Shown one piece after another: positions 45,837 through 57,802 of a stretch of 64,000 nucleotides of DNA. The notes beneath the pieces are model-generated. The model saw only the letters and a program-made list of their open reading frames with translations, did no database searches and was not told the origin of the DNA. Positions within the stretch are counted from its first letter, which is position 1; every line of letters starts with the position of its first letter. The DNA is from Cryptomeria japonica (lineage: Eukaryota > Streptophyta > Pinopsida > Cupressales > Cupressaceae). The position numbers were made by a program, and so were the translations under genes. The stretch lies in contig NC_081414.1 of the NCBI RefSeq assembly GCF_030272615.1, positions 656,344,292 through 656,408,291 of the forward strand, in the 5' to 3' direction.

Positions 45837-46734
45837 CTCTTATGCTCACCTCTCATTTCTTTGATATTAAAAATTTTCCTTTCTTTTGAATCCTTTGAAC
45901 ATCCTTTAATTTTTGACTCTTGACTCGATTTTTCCTTAAGTTTTCCATTTGATTTAGAGTTGTAGGATTTCCTCTAATTGGGTACTTATTTCTTATGATC
46001 CTAATCCAATATGTTTAAAATTTTTTAAATCATATTTCAAAATTCTAAACATCCCTTCACATCATGCATTCTTCACCAACTCAAAGCTCATAATTCTGAA
46101 ACCTTTTCATTAAGTACTCTTTTAGAGTTTGACTTTTAACTTTTCATCTCCCCCACTACTTTTCATAATGTATGTCCGATTCAAACCTATGACATTCCAA
46201 AATTCTCTCAACTTTTTTGGTATTATTTTATTAGACTCCCCGCATTCTACACACCTTAATTGTATGAGTTATCTTTGACTATTGAAGTTTGAGACTCCAA
46301 CACATTTTACTATCCAAACTCACCTACCCCCTGTACATACTAAAGATAATCTATGATTAAATTAGATATAGTGAATGCTATAAAGATGTTTCTCCACCTA
46401 GAAACCATTATTCATCAAAGGGTTTATATTTTCATATGCTAGTTATGATAATAATGACAAAATTAATCCAAAATTTCATCAAAGATTTGTTGAAACTCTA
46501 AAGTAGCTTGTTCTTAAACTATTTAGGAATCATTATTTAATTAAAAGGGCATAATTTTAAGGATATTTAAATTTATTTCTACCTCATATTGCATTTAATA
46601 TCTTAGTTAATGTTTTTAATCTCCATGGTGTTCAATTCATCTCTTAGAACAATGTTTGTAATAAACTTTGTAGCTCAACCATACCATATTGCTCCAAATT
46701 CAAAGGCATCATTAATGTAAAAGAAATTTGTATG
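45837..46734 (+). repeat. H3, segment 4
   Basis: Matches H1 at about 12535-13400, for example cccttcacatcatgcattctt, ttctccacctagaaaccatt and caaccataccatattgctcc. It ends at the truncated left edge of element (d). Confidence 0.9.
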
Positions 46735-46809
46735 AGTTTAAGTTATGAATTTTTGTTAATACTGATTCACGCCCCCTCTCACTATTAACTGGATGCTCTC
46801 ATATTAACA
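46735..46809 (+). repeat. Remnant of element (d) 5' LTR
   Basis: agtttaagttatgaa, aatactgattcac and tattaactggatgctctca match the end of the 3' LTR (52392-52469). It ends ttaaca. The first 1.47 kb of this LTR are missing. Confidence 0.88.
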
Positions 46810-46810
46810 A

Positions 46811-46823
46811 TTGGTATGAGAGC
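46811..46823 (+). promoter_or_regulatory. Element (d) primer-binding site, degenerate
   Basis: ttggtatgagagc differs by one base from the plant tRNA-Met site ttggtatcagagc and lies just after the LTR end. Confidence 0.75.
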
Positions 46824-46868
46824 ATTAGGTCCTCTGTGTGCAGAATCTTAACAACTTTAGAAAAAGAT

Positions 46869-48102
46869 CTTGAGAAAGATGATGAAAGAGGGTCCCAAGT
46901 TTACCAAGGACAACTATCGGGTATGGAGTGATCAGATGAAGATATATATCAAAGGAATGGGTTCTCGGTTTTGGCATAATGTGACAAACAAGTATGTGGC
47001 TCCTACTACCAGTCCCCTGACACCTGATGAGCTTAAGGAGTAGCAAGTAAACATCCAGACACTTGAAGCAATTGTAAGTACTTTGTCGGACTCTGAGTAT
47101 ATAGATGTTCATGGATTAGAGACTACATTTGAAGTATGGGAGAAATTAGGTTTCATTTATGGAGGTGATGAACATGTACAAAGGGCTAAGGAAGAAAGTC
47201 TTAGAGGTAAATTTGATGATATGAGAATGGTTGATGGTGAGAATATAGCACAATATGGACAAAGGATTAAGGAATTCGTAGGTGGTATTAAGAATGCTGG
47301 AGTTAAAGTTGAAGAAGACACTATGGTTAGTAAGATGATTAGAACTCTCTTACCACAATATGCTATTAGGGTATCTTCAATACAAGAATTGAGATCTGTT
47401 TCTAAAGATAAAGCTACTATCGATTCCCTTATTGGTAAATTGACTGCATTTGAATTAAACATCTTTGATAATAGTGTTTCTAGGCCATCTGAATCTGTTT
47501 TTAAGGCTTCTTTAGCCAGTACATTTGTGAAGAAAGGAAAGGATATTTGTCATAATCATGATTGCAGGTCTAGTCATGACGGTAGCAGAGGAGATGGTGA
47601 TGATGAAGATCATGTGATGGAGCTTGAGGCACTATTGGCTAAAAGATTTCCTAGAGGCACCGATAAGTACAAAGATAAACTTCCTCTGAAGTGTTTTTCC
47701 TACAATAATATTGGACACATTGCTGCAAATTGTCTTATTGATAAAAAGGAAAAGTTCAAGAAATTTAAAGGAAAAGGAAATAATCATTGCTATGTTGTAG
47801 TTGATGAAGGTTTTACAGATGAGGAATCCGAGGAAGAGGACAATAAGGAAATTGTCTTTGTTGCTATGAAGGAATATTTGACTAATGAAAAATATTTGGT
47901 ATCACACATGGATAGCAGTGATGAATGGATAATAGATAGTGGTTTCTCACACCACATAACTAGTGATAGAAACAAGTTCATATCTCTTGACGAATTTTAT
48001 GGTGGTGTGGTAAGGTTTGGTAACAACTCACTGTGCATGGTTAAAGGTAAAGGATCTATTTCATTGAAAGTTTTGGTAATGAAGATGATATATTTTGGGT
48101 AG
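46869..48102 (+). pseudogene. Element (d) Gag and protease
   Basis: From 46869 the frame reads KFTKDNYRVWSDQMKIYIKG (copia Gag start), has one stop at 47041, then is open from 47083 to 48102. It includes VWEKLGFIYGGDEHVQRAKE, LRGKFDDMRM, IAQYGQRIKEFVGGIKNAGV and MIRTLLPQYA (UBN2-type Gag). The zinc knuckle reads CFSYNNIGHIAANC, with the second Cys changed to Tyr. The protease site is WIIDSGFSHHIT, with the catalytic DSG intact. The frame ends early at 48100-48102, where normal elements run on into integrase. Confidence 0.88.
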
Positions 48103-48869
48103 ATGGATTAAAAAATAACTTATTGAGTGTTGGACAATTAAATGATAAAGGATATCTTCTTGAATTTAAGATTGGAGTGTGTAGGGTCCTTGGAAGTAAA
48201 GGAGAGTTTATTGCTACTGGAAAGAAGACTAGAGGTAATATATTTCATTTGAATACTAATGTGAATAGTTGTTTGGTGGCTAAGATTGATAAAGGTTAGA
48301 AAATCAAGTATTGTGATAGGTATGCCTCAACTTGTGAAACCAGACAATGTGTTGTGTAAGGACTGTCAGATGGGTAAGATGACTTCGGTATCTTTTAAGA
48401 GTAAAATTTTTTTTTTAGAGCATATCCTTGATTTTAGTTCGCACTGATCTATGTGGTCCTATGAGGACTAGAAGCTATTATAGTGATAAGTACTTTATGA
48501 TTTTTACTGATGATTTTTCAAAGATGACGTGGGTAACTTTTCTGAGAGAAAAGTCTGAGGATTTTAGTAAATTCAAGGAATTTAAAGCTTTAGTTGAAAA
48601 GGAAACCGAGAGGAGTTTGAAATGTTTGAGATCTGACCTAGGAGGTGAGTTCACTTCTTATGAGTATTTTGAAGTTTTGTGATGAACATGGAATTAATAG
48701 GCAGATGTTAGCACCCAAAACTCCACAACAAAATGGAATTGCTGAGAGAAGGAACATGACAATTCAAGAAGCTGCTAGAACAATCTTGATACAAGGTGTA
48801 GTACCTAAGATGTTTTGGAGGGAAACAATCAGTATAGATGTTTATACTTTGAACCAAGTACTTGTTTAG
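48103..48869 (+). pseudogene. Element (d) integrase, frameshifted
   Basis: A shifted frame at 48103-48300 continues the protease-integrase linker (LLSVGQLNDKGYLLEFKIGV). The zinc-binding region has CKDCQMGKMTSVSFKSK at about 48358. The core has VRTDLCGPMRTRSYYSDKYF (first Asp), CLRSDLGGEFTSYE (second Asp) and, after a frameshift near 48660, PQQNGIAERRNMTIQEAART with the catalytic Glu. The C-terminal part after 48869 is mostly lost before the RT. Confidence 0.88.
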
Positions 48870-49109
48870 AAACAACTAGAAGTGTAGAATAATGATGATC
48901 AAAACAATGTAGGAATAGGTGCTCAACTGATAAATGAAGAAAGCTACGAAGAAAATGATGAACATGAAGTAGAAGGAACAACACTAGAACCAGTAATACC
49001 AAGGTATGTCAAATTAAATAATTCAGAAGACCAAATTATATGAGATAAGAATGTTGTTGTATAGACTAGAAGGAAAATCAGAGAAAACTCTTGTCTGATT
49101 TCTACTATT

Positions 49110-49800
49110 GAGCCTAAAACAGTAAGAGAAGCATTGAAGGATGATGACTGGATTAATTCTCTAAATGAGGAATTGGATCAGATAGAGAAAAACAAGACCT
49201 AGACTTTTGTTCCCAGATTGGAAGACAAGAATGTTATAGGTACAAAATGGGTTATTAAAAACAAGTTAAATGAAGATGGCAAGGTTTTAAGGAATAAAGA
49301 AAGACTTGTTTGCAAAGGCTATGCACAAGAAGGATAAGACTATAGTGAAACCTTTGCACCAGTGGCAAGATTGGAAGGTGTAAGAATGTTACTTGCCTTT
49401 GCTGCTTTTAAAGGATTTAAGGTATATCAGATGGACATTAAATCAACTTTTCTAAATGGTATCCTAGAAGAAGAAGTATATATAGAACAACCAGATGGAT
49501 TTGCATAAAGTGAAGATGAAAATATGGTTTGCAAATTACACCAAGCTCTATACAGTTTGCAGCAAGCACCGAGAGCATGGTTTGAAAGATTGCATACACA
49601 TTTGATCAAGATAGGATTCTAGTACACTGGTGAGGATAGTAACATATATTTAAAGAATGATGTAGATAGAATATTGATAGCATAAGTTTTTGTTGATGAT
49701 ATAATCTCTGGTGGTGATGATGATTTATGTATGGCTTTTGCTAAGGAAATGAAGAAATAATTTGGTCTCTTATTGGTGAGATAAAAAATTTCATTGGGTT
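49110..49800 (+). pseudogene. Element (d) reverse transcriptase
   Basis: Shows EALKDDDWINSLNEELDQIE, GTKWVIKNKLNEDGKVLRNK, ERLVCKGYAQEG, FAPVARLEGVRMLLAFAAFK, YQMDIKSTFLNGILEEEVYI and YSLQQAPRAWFERLHTHLIK. The active site reads VFVDDIISGGDDD, so both Asp residues are kept. Single stops at about 49199, 49336, 49507, 49620, 49683 and 49758 break the frame. Confidence 0.9.
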
Positions 49801-50580
49801 GCAGGTCCAGCAACTAGATGGTGGAATATTTATCTTCCAAATTGAATATGTAAAAGAAGTATTGAAAACTTTTGGCATGGAAGATTGCAAACTAGTTGGT
49901 ACACTGATGGTGACAGGTTGTAAGTTGTCTAAACATGATGATTCACCATCTATAGATGAAAAGGAATACAGGTTCATGATTGGTAAGATGCATTATGTTG
50001 TTCACAGTAGACTGGATATTGTACATGTTGTTGGATTGGTTGCAAGAATTCAGAAAGATCCCAAGGAGACTCACTTGGTAGCGGTGAAAAGGATATTCAG
50101 ATATCTGAAAGGAACAATGGATTACGGCTTATGGTATCCTTATAAAGATGACTTTTCTTTGAAAGTGTTTACTAATGCAGATGGGACATGCAATGTTGAT
50201 GATCGGAAAAGCACACATGTGTATCATAGTCAATAGCTGAAGCAAAATATGTTGTAGCATCTATGAATTGTACATAGGCTATCTGGATGAGACATATGTT
50301 GGAAGGTTTTAAGAAAGATATCTCTTAACCGATGATTATTTATTGTGACAATACTAGTTCTATTAATATTTCAAAAAAGCCTATGTTACATGCAAGGAAA
50401 AAACATATACAACTGAAATATCACTTTCTGAGGGAGAGAGTACAAGAGAAACAAGTCAAAATGGAATATGTGACAAGCAAAGAGCAGTTAGCATAAATCT
50501 TCACTAAACCTTTACTGAAGACAACCTTTGAGTACCGCAGAGGTAAATTAGGGGTCAGACCCCTACATAAGATCAACTAA
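49799..50580 (+). pseudogene. Element (d) RNase H and C terminus
   Basis: An open segment (49799-50236) starts VQQLDGGIFIFQIEYVKEVL and includes DYGLWYPYKDDFSLKVFTNA with the first catalytic Asp in the NAD motif. After a frameshift the C-terminal copia series follows: IYCDNTSSINISKKPMLHAR, then KKHIQLKYHFLRERV and KLGVRPLHKIN at the end. Together with RT it would make double-stranded cDNA. Confidence 0.85.
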
Positions 50581-50910
50581 GATGCAAGAGATGCATCAAT
50601 CTAGTGGGCTTATTGATTATTTTTCACTATGGATTGATGAAATGATGGCTACTTAGTATGGGGAGCACCTTAGATGAGATTTGTAGAGATGTTGGAGACA
50701 ACAACAACAAGAATGAATACCAGAGATGCATTTGCACCTTTGGCATTGTTGTCAAAGGGGGAGAAGAATTGTAAGAGAAAGGGGGAGAATTAATATGATC
50801 TGGAGGAGAAGAATTAGAGTAGGTGAAGTAGTGTAGTCGAAGAAGAGCAAGTGAAGGCAGCATAGAAGATTATAGTTGACAGTGGGATATGTTGGTGTTA
50901 CCATCAATTC

Positions 50911-50923
50911 CAAAGGGGGAGAT
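50911..50923 (+). promoter_or_regulatory. Element (d) polypurine tract
   Basis: caaagggggagat immediately precedes the 3' LTR, the standard copia layout. 50581-50910 upstream is non-coding. Confidence 0.88.
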
Positions 50924-52469
50924 TGTTGGTATGATTGGCATAACTGATGCTGATGGAGAATGTTGATGAACCAATAAAGGACTGTTGGTAATGATAAAGT
51001 GATGAAGAGATTGATATTATTGGCTTAATGACTTTGATCAGTTATTTGTGTTGTCATTGATGGAAAACTATGTGGCAACTATTTTTTTCCTATTTATTTT
51101 GTCATCTAAGTCTTTTTGGTGTACCGGAAATGGCTTACCAGTAATGAAGACAATGAACTAGGAATTAGGACCTTAACCGATAAACGTGCAAATGTTTTGA
51201 TTGGTTCTGGAGATTGGTGATGAGTCAAGTGTTGAGGTTTGGAACATGTATTTGTATCATTTTAATGTATCTTTGACCAAAACCACATCATTCTTTGATT
51301 ATTGGGAGTCATGTTTATGATTTCTGTTGTATTTTCTGTAGGGTTTAAGAAGGGTTTTAGAACCGGTAACAAATTATTTTAACCGGTGATCTTTTATGGT
51401 TTGGAGGTGATTTATATCATGTTTAAATAATGATGGTGATGTGGCACAACCTGTGTGAAAAGATAAGTTGACATTTTGGCGCGATTAAGGATAGAATTTA
51501 TTGGGAAACAACGAAGAGCATAGAAGAGTGTTTTAAGGGTTTGATTTCTTATCAGATTGAGTTGCTATGATGAGTTACGATCATTAAACTGCTATTATTG
51601 TCTTGAATTTTTTTTAATGATCTATGATGATTTGTATTGTAAATTCATTTGAATTTTGGTGTATCTAGGGTTTTGTAACTAACTAAGATGTAAAGGTTAT
51701 TTAGGTTGGTATAGTTGATGTTTAGTGTGTCAGTGATTTGAGAAAAGAGTGTGAACTCAAACCAATGTGGTGTATCTACAAGAGTGTAGCAGATTGGAGC
51801 TAAATTGGATCTGAACAAGCAAGTAGTTAGTGCTATTTCTAGATCATTCATCTGTTGTTCTGTAACAGTTGTAGCAGACAAAATCCCTTAACTGGGTAGG
51901 TTCTAATAGGCCTCAAATTGTAAATCCCTTAACCTGGTAGCTCAACATTTGAGTCTTAAATCCTCTTGCGAGGTTGCTTCTAATAGGGCAAAGCTCCTAA
52001 CAGGGCTCATCGTAGAAATCCCTTAACTGGGTGACTCCTAAGAGGTTCTGCTCCTAACATGGCATCATTGTAAGATCCTAACATGGCATCATCATAATCT
52101 CCTAACCAGGCTAGTCTCCTAAAAGGGCACATTTTGAAAGAGTGCACAATTTTTGTGGGTACCAATTCCCACCATGGTTTTTCCCTATTTTGGTTTCCAT
52201 GTGAAAATTCTAGTGTTCATGTGGTGAATGCTTTTGATGTGTTGTTTTGATTTAATTTCAGTTTATGCATGTTGATGAACACTTAATGAGCAGTTCTGAT
52301 AAATCAGTTTAACAGTTGGATATCAGTGATTGCCAGTACTGGTAAATAGTTTATTACTAGTTTGTGATTGATTTGGTGAAGTTTTATCAGTTTAAGTTTA
52401 AGTTATGAACTGTTTTTAATACTGATTCACCTCCCCTCTCGGTATTAACTGGATCCTCTCAGATTAGCA
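50924..52469 (+). repeat. Element (d) 3' LTR
   Basis: 1546 bp, starts tgttggtatgattgg and ends agattagca. It contains an internal series of short cctaac-type repeats (51890-52130, words such as ctcctaacagggctc and cccttaactgggt). Similar LTR sequence occurs inverted at 60676-61070. Confidence 0.88.
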
Positions 52470-53601
52470 TGCTCCTAATTTATTCCTATGATATTTTTAC
52501 TCACTTCCTAGTAGTTATCATGTGATTTTAAAAATAATCATAATACAACAAAGATTGTGAGTTGGCGATGATGGGTTTTCTCACATCATCTAAGTTTTTA
52601 TCATTCTTAGCCTATTATCTACAAGTTGTATATCAAAATGATAGCTACATGTATTCTAATTTGAATTTTCATGTAATGGTTAGACATCAAGCCAATATCT
52701 GGGTCTACTAACCTATAAATTAATTATACTACATAATAGATGTGCATTTGAGCTATAAATGAATTGAATATATTATATTAATAGTGTATAATTTTTTTTT
52801 TAATTATATATCTTTTATAACAAATATTTCCACAACAATTTGTAATGACTTAGGGGAATGTAAAGTCACAATTATATATATCCTCTCATCAGATTAAATA
52901 GTGCGACCATAAATATAGAAGTTTGATATATGTATGAAAACATCTAAAAATTACAAATACTTGGTAACATGGTTAGGTTTTATTCGTCAAGGGTCATTGT
53001 TGTTCTGATATAGATCATTAAGTATGCACATTATATTTTATATAGTTTGCAATTTCACTAAAATAAAAATATGGTTTTATTGATGTTGTATTGAATATTT
53101 CCTTTTTTAATTTCTTATTCATGATTTAATTGCCCAATGGAGTAGGCACTGACCCATACTGGTTCAAGCTCAAACACTTTTATTTAAATAGTATCACTTT
53201 TCTAGTTTGTTGTTGGAGTAGATTAGTGTTAGTTTAAGCTATGCATGTTTTTAATGATTTAATATTGTTAACTAGGGAATTATTTTAAGCTATCCTAAAT
53301 GCCAAATATTAAAAAAATATGTTTATTGTATTGGAAACTTGCCACAATGTATGAAAAATTGAAAGATTATTATAAGAGGTTATAACATTTCTTGAACCCA
53401 TAGATGCATATGCAATGAGCATTATTAGCTATATAGAACTCTAACTGAGCTAGTTGATCTTAACCTAGTAACAAATATTTGGGACAGCTCTAGGAATATT
53501 GCATTAAAATTAAGTTAACCTTAAAGTGTATAAATTTTAACCACTAAAAATAGGCCTTCAACCATCCAAAATATATTAATTAGTGACAAAGAGGGGAAAA
53601 A
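52470..53601 (+). repeat. H3, segment 5, to the polypurine tract
   Basis: Matches H1 at 13400-13860 and 18345-18782. It runs through gggaatgtaaagtcacaatt and gagctagttgatcttaacct to the purine tract aaagaggggaaaaa at 53588-53601. This forms the outer left arm of the large inverted repeat with H4. Confidence 0.88.
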
Positions 53602-55101
53602 TGTAGACACCTATTTTTGTACATAATTTATTATATATCCCTATCTGTATTGGCATGGTGTGATGGTGAAGTTATGGTGTTGTTATTCTTACCATAAAGA
53701 TTCATAGTTTTGGGTCAAAAGCATTAAACAAACCATCATATATCCTATAAATTATTTATTAGTTATATATCCCTATCGGTATTGGCATGGTGTGATGGTG
53801 AAGTTATGGTGTTGTTATTCTTGCCATAAAGATTCATAGTTCTAGGTCAAAAGAATTTACCCTTTTTTTTAAAAATCAAACCATCATATATCCTATTAAT
53901 TATTTATTAGTTATGATTTATTTGAATATTTTGAACAACTCAGATTGTCATCACTCCATTCGTCCCATTAATTTATCTATTTGATTATTTTACATATCGT
54001 AAATTAAATAAATATTTAATATTAGTCAATAGACTTCCCCTTTGAGAAAGCCTCACCATCATAAACATCTTGAACAACTTAGATTGTCATCACTCAGGCA
54101 TGCTTGGTTGGCTTTTAAAGTTCAAGAATTTTAATTGGTTTTATTTTTTTCAGGGTATTCTCTTTCTATTATTTATATTTCACATAAGTTAATTTACTTA
54201 ACACGAACCATGTAAGCTTTGTTCATAGTAAGATTTCTTTTTAAATTGGTTAAAAAATGACAAGAAAAATTGTGAGAAAATAGTTTATATTCATTTTTAA
54301 TTGGTTGTTAAATAATTTATTATAAATTCAATGAATCCAATAGTATCATAAGTTAATCTATTTGACATGAATGTGTAAGCTTTTTTCATGGTAATCTTTT
54401 TTTTAAAAATTGATCAAAACATGACAAAAAAATTTTGAGAAAATAATTTATATTCATTTCTAATTTGGTGTTAAATAATTTATTGGCAACTTTTAGAAAT
54501 TCAATTAATACAATAATACTGCCGGTTTCAAGTACATCAAAACATATGTAGATTTTTATTACTATATAATAGTTACCCAATGTTAAAATACATTTAAGTT
54601 TTTACCTTAATCCTTGAACCTTGTATAGGTACAAGTGCTAGTTTGTTTAATTCACCTCTAAAATATTTTATCATTGCCCTTAATTTATTCACATGGATCA
54701 TAATATATAATTGGGTCATCATGTGATGAGCCCCTCTTTCACATTTTTGACTAAGCTTGTCTAAATTCATTGTATCGAGACACTTCCATAAAGTCAAAAA
54801 ACATTTTATCTAATCTATTCATTCCAAACAAAACCTCTTAATCAGATCCATCCACATAAGGATGTTGTCATAATGCAACTCCTAACCCTAAATAAAATCC
54901 ATTATGTGACACTTGTCTCATGTCTCCAACTTTGATCTTAACCCTAATCTTCATTCAATCTCAGTCATCCATCATCAATATAGCTTAGGGCTTGATTTTG
55001 CATCTTGAGAATTCTATAAAAAGGAGAGGTCTCATACCTCATTTGTATATCTTCTTTATCATGATGTTATGTTGTCCAATTTTCTATCTAAATCTTCTTC
55101 A
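53602..55101 (+). repeat. LTR at the end of H3, enlarged by tandem duplications
   Basis: Starts tgtagacacc after the purine tract and aligns with the H1 LTR and, inverted, 57803-58586. Two internal duplications enlarge it: a unit of about 132 bp at 53633-53930 (ctatc-gtattggcatggtg and gttgttattcttccataaag-type words) and a unit of about 170 bp at 54180-54500 (catgtaagctttgttcatag / agaaaataatttatattcatt). The last third (54610-55101) matches the other LTRs closely. The right end is approximate. Confidence 0.72.
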
Positions 55102-55975
55102 ATCTACGAAGAAATAAAGATTTTAGGTGAAGGTATTGTGTCTTTATTATTGATAAAATTAAGTGTTGCAAAGAAAATATGTACTTTGTAGTCCATGAGA
55201 AGAAATTATTGACCATAATATTTATTGTAGTTTACCATCTTACAAACACTAATGCTCTCTATGAGCTGTATTATTGCTTGTGTTGTTTCAATGATTCAAA
55301 ACCAAAAAAATGCAGTCAAGCATGGGAAGGAGAAAAAAGGTTTTAGATGAAGGTATTGTGTGTATTGCAATTATTCTCCACTTTTTTAACCTTTAATCTT
55401 TTATTCTCTTTCATATTGATTTTCTCTAAAAGGCCATGAAAAGAAATTATTCCCTAGCATATTTATTGTAATTTACCATTACAAGCTTTATATGTTAACC
55501 ATCTTACAAGTGGGAAAGATGCATTATGTCGGAAGTTATCTATGAACTCTATTAGTGTTTGTCCTATTGCAGTGATTCCAAACACAAACATCCAATCAGA
55601 CATTGCTTCAAAATCTAATGAACAAATTGTAGATCAAGAATTCAATCTAAAGAGAAAAAGGGTTTTAAATGAAAGTATCATGTATTGCAATTATCTTCCA
55701 TTTTATGCACCTTCAATTTTTTTATTATATTTCATCAATCTTTTAATACCTTCCATCATAATTTTCTCAAAAATTTATTAAGCCAGACAAAGGCCAAAGG
55801 CCATCAGAAGAAACTATTCACCAGCATATTTATTGTATTTTACCATTACAAGTTTTATATGTTAACCATCTTATAAGTGACAAAGTCATCTATGAATTGT
55901 ATTATTGTTGTGTTGTTCCAGTGATTCCATACAGAAAAATCAAATTAGGCATGGTTTCAACAGGTAAGGAGCAAA
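55102..55975 (+). repeat. Three diverged tandem units upstream of the BTB fragment
   Basis: A block with gaagaaatta, atatttattgtatttacca, tgtattattg-tgtgttg and cagtgattcca recurs about three times, at about 55196, 55440 and 55800, with units of roughly 220-330 bp. The middle unit carries an ORF fragment (55542-55781). The opposite arm (57423-57802) has a single copy of this block, so the left arm was expanded after or during the inverted duplication. It may be the BTB gene's first exon and intron region. Confidence 0.7.
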
Positions 55976-56584
55976 TTGACCGGCATCCTCAATTTGGGGC
56001 CACAAACTCTACTGATGTAAGATTACAAATATTTGGCCCAAACAGAGAAGAGTATGAGGGAAATCTTCTTCGCCTTCATTCTCAAACTCTTCAAGCTTCC
56101 GATTTTTTTAAGACTTTGTTATCAGAGCGCTAGTCAATCCTTTGAAAACAATTCTATGTATTTTTCTACTTCATCTCATCGTTTCTCCGATGTGGATGAA
56201 TGCCTGGAAATTCTATCTGTTGCTTCGGAATTGTTAGTGGATAAACTTATGCAACAATTTATGAGATATCTGGAAGTTGTTCGTTGGAACTCTGAGCAAG
56301 AGTCCAAAATTAGAAATCTATTATCCTCTCTGAATTTGAGCGTCTTGCCCGATTTGAATGCACGGATTGATAAACAGAACAATAACTATTTAGACTTTGT
56401 GAGAGAGAATATCAAGGCAATGATATCTTTTGTTTCCAGTTGTGACTGTGCCGAAAAGAAACAACCAATTATTTTAGAGGAATTTAAAGCTAACATTGCA
56501 ATTGCTGTGATATCAAGTACTGAAAATAATCCGGCAAATGAGGAGCATTCTTATTTTGCCTTGCTGTGGCCCTTTACTCTAATG
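55942..56584 (+). pseudogene. BTB/POZ-domain gene fragment, left arm
   Basis: Starts MVSTGKEQIDRHPQFGATNS, then STDVRLQIFGPNREEYEG, LLRLHSQTLQASDFFKTLLS, which is the N-terminal half of a plant BTB/POZ domain. A frameshift near 56130 follows. The next frame has DVDECLEILSVASELLVDKL, MQQFMRYLEVVRWNSEQESK and IRNLLSSLNLSVLPDLNARI, the C-terminal helices typical of plant BTB proteins thought to be cullin-3 adaptors. IILEEFKANIAIAV aligns with IILEAFEAKIANM of the right arm, but about 60 bp present there are missing here. The rest of the BTB domain is absent. Not functional as is. Confidence 0.75.
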
Positions 56585-56759
56585 AAACTCCCCTGCAAAG
56601 GGAGTCTTGACGCCACAGTGACTCCCGTTTCAACAATTATCTTCCCATTTCCTAGAGCCTCCAGACACCCCAATTATCTTCGATTGATGTCAGAAGGGTT
56701 CAGTTTTTCACATAATATCCTCACTGCGGCTTCCATGGTCGTCCTGTCACACTGAACAA
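56585..56759. other. Spacer at the centre of the inverted repeat
   Basis: About 175 bp between the points where the arms pair (ctgtggccctttactct at 56566-56583, and attaaagggccacagct from 56764). The - strand BTB frame runs on through it, so the right-arm copy extends further into the gene than the left-arm copy. Confidence 0.7.
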
Positions 56760-57422
56760 TTACATTAAAGGGCCACAGCTGGGAAGAATCAGTTCCATAG
56801 AGAGGCAGCACTACGCTTTTAATGTTAGCTTTAGACACATTAAAATTGAAAACGGTAGGCTCGCACATATTAGCAATTTTAGCTTCGAAAGCCTCTAATA
56901 TGATTTGCCTGCACACATCTGCAATGCCTGAAGATGCATCTCCCTACAAATTGGCTCACTGCTTCTCGAATATTTGGTTGCCTCTCATCGACACAGTCTT
57001 CACTGGAAAGAAAAGAGATCATTGTTTTGACATTCTCAATGACAAAATCTAAAATCTAAAATGATATTCTCTAGTCCAAAATCTAAAATGTAATTCCGAA
57101 GCAACTGGGAGAATTGGTAGGCATTCATCCACATTGCAGAAATGAAAAGAATAAGAATACATCATCTCAATGCATTTTAGTTTTCAAAGGATTGAAAAGT
57201 GGTTAGCTCAATTTCAAAAGGTCGGATATCCGAAGACAATGCCCTCAAAAAATCCGACATTTGAAGAATTTCAGAATGAAGATGAAGTGGATTTCCCTCA
57301 TACTCCTCTCTGTTTGGCCCAAATATTCGTAATTTCACATCGGTGGAATTTGAGGCCACAAATTGATGCCTCTGGGTCGTCATTTGTTGATTAGGTTTTG
57401 AATCCATCATTTCTTGATCCAC
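56600..57422 (-). pseudogene. BTB/POZ-domain gene fragment, right arm
   Basis: On the - strand an open segment (57422-57177) reads MDQEMMDSKPNQQMTTQRHQ, then SNSTDVKLRIFGPNREEYEG and LHLHSEILQMSDFLRALSSD. After a deleted or frameshifted region (57176-57050) comes ENVKTMISFLSSEDCVDERQ, then a shift, then IILEAFEAKIANMCEPTVFN and QLWPFNVIVQCDRTTMEAAV ending in ILCEKLNPSDINRR. Homologous throughout to the left arm but diverged. It lacks most of the helical block DVDECLEIL seen on the left. A decayed copy. Confidence 0.75.
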
Positions 57423-57802
57423 AGTTTGCTCGATGGGTTTTTTTTGAATCCATGCCTGATTGGATTTTTATGTTTAGAATCACTGCAACGCCACAACCAA
57501 TAATACAGTTCATAGATAACCTCTCGAACCATGTTTTAAAGCATAAAGGTGAAAAATTTCTGTCATGGCTTACACAATACATCTGTTTCTTGCCCCATAT
57601 AATAAAACTCGACAAAATCATGATAATGAAAGGAAAAGATTGAAGGTAAATAAAATGGAAGATAAATGTAATAGACACTCAATACCTTTATTGAAAATCT
57701 TTATTTATGCTTAGATTGAGAGTTGAAATAAAGTGCACTCTGATTCCATTTGATTTGTTCCCTAATGGAAGATTAGATAGAAATTTCTTCAGCATAAGGC
57801 TA
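57423..57802 (-). repeat. Right-arm sequence between BTB and LTR
   Basis: On - it contains ctatgaattgtattattggt, gcagtgattctaaacataaa and aataaagatttt near the LTR. It pairs with the tandem units at 55102-55975 but is present once. This shows that the inverted repeat continues from BTB to the LTR edge without a break. Confidence 0.7.

Larger units (their letters stand above)
46735..52469 (+). mobile_element. Element (d): Ty1/copia retrotransposon with truncated 5' LTR
   Basis: The 3' LTR is 1546 bp (50924-52469), but only the last 75 bp or so of the 5' LTR remain (46735-46809). Gag-protease, integrase, RT and RNase H follow in copia order on +. A degenerate tRNA-Met-type primer site and a clear polypurine tract are present. 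H3 sequence flanks both sides. About 10 bp of host are missing at the left, so the 5' LTR loss probably also removed the target duplication. Domains are better preserved than in the copy at 1-3700, but several frameshifts and stops are present. Confidence 0.92.

Noticed and set aside
55897-57422. Functional BTB/POZ gene
   Set aside because: Both arms are frameshifted and truncated, with the domain incomplete in each. Better read as an inverted pair of gene fragments.
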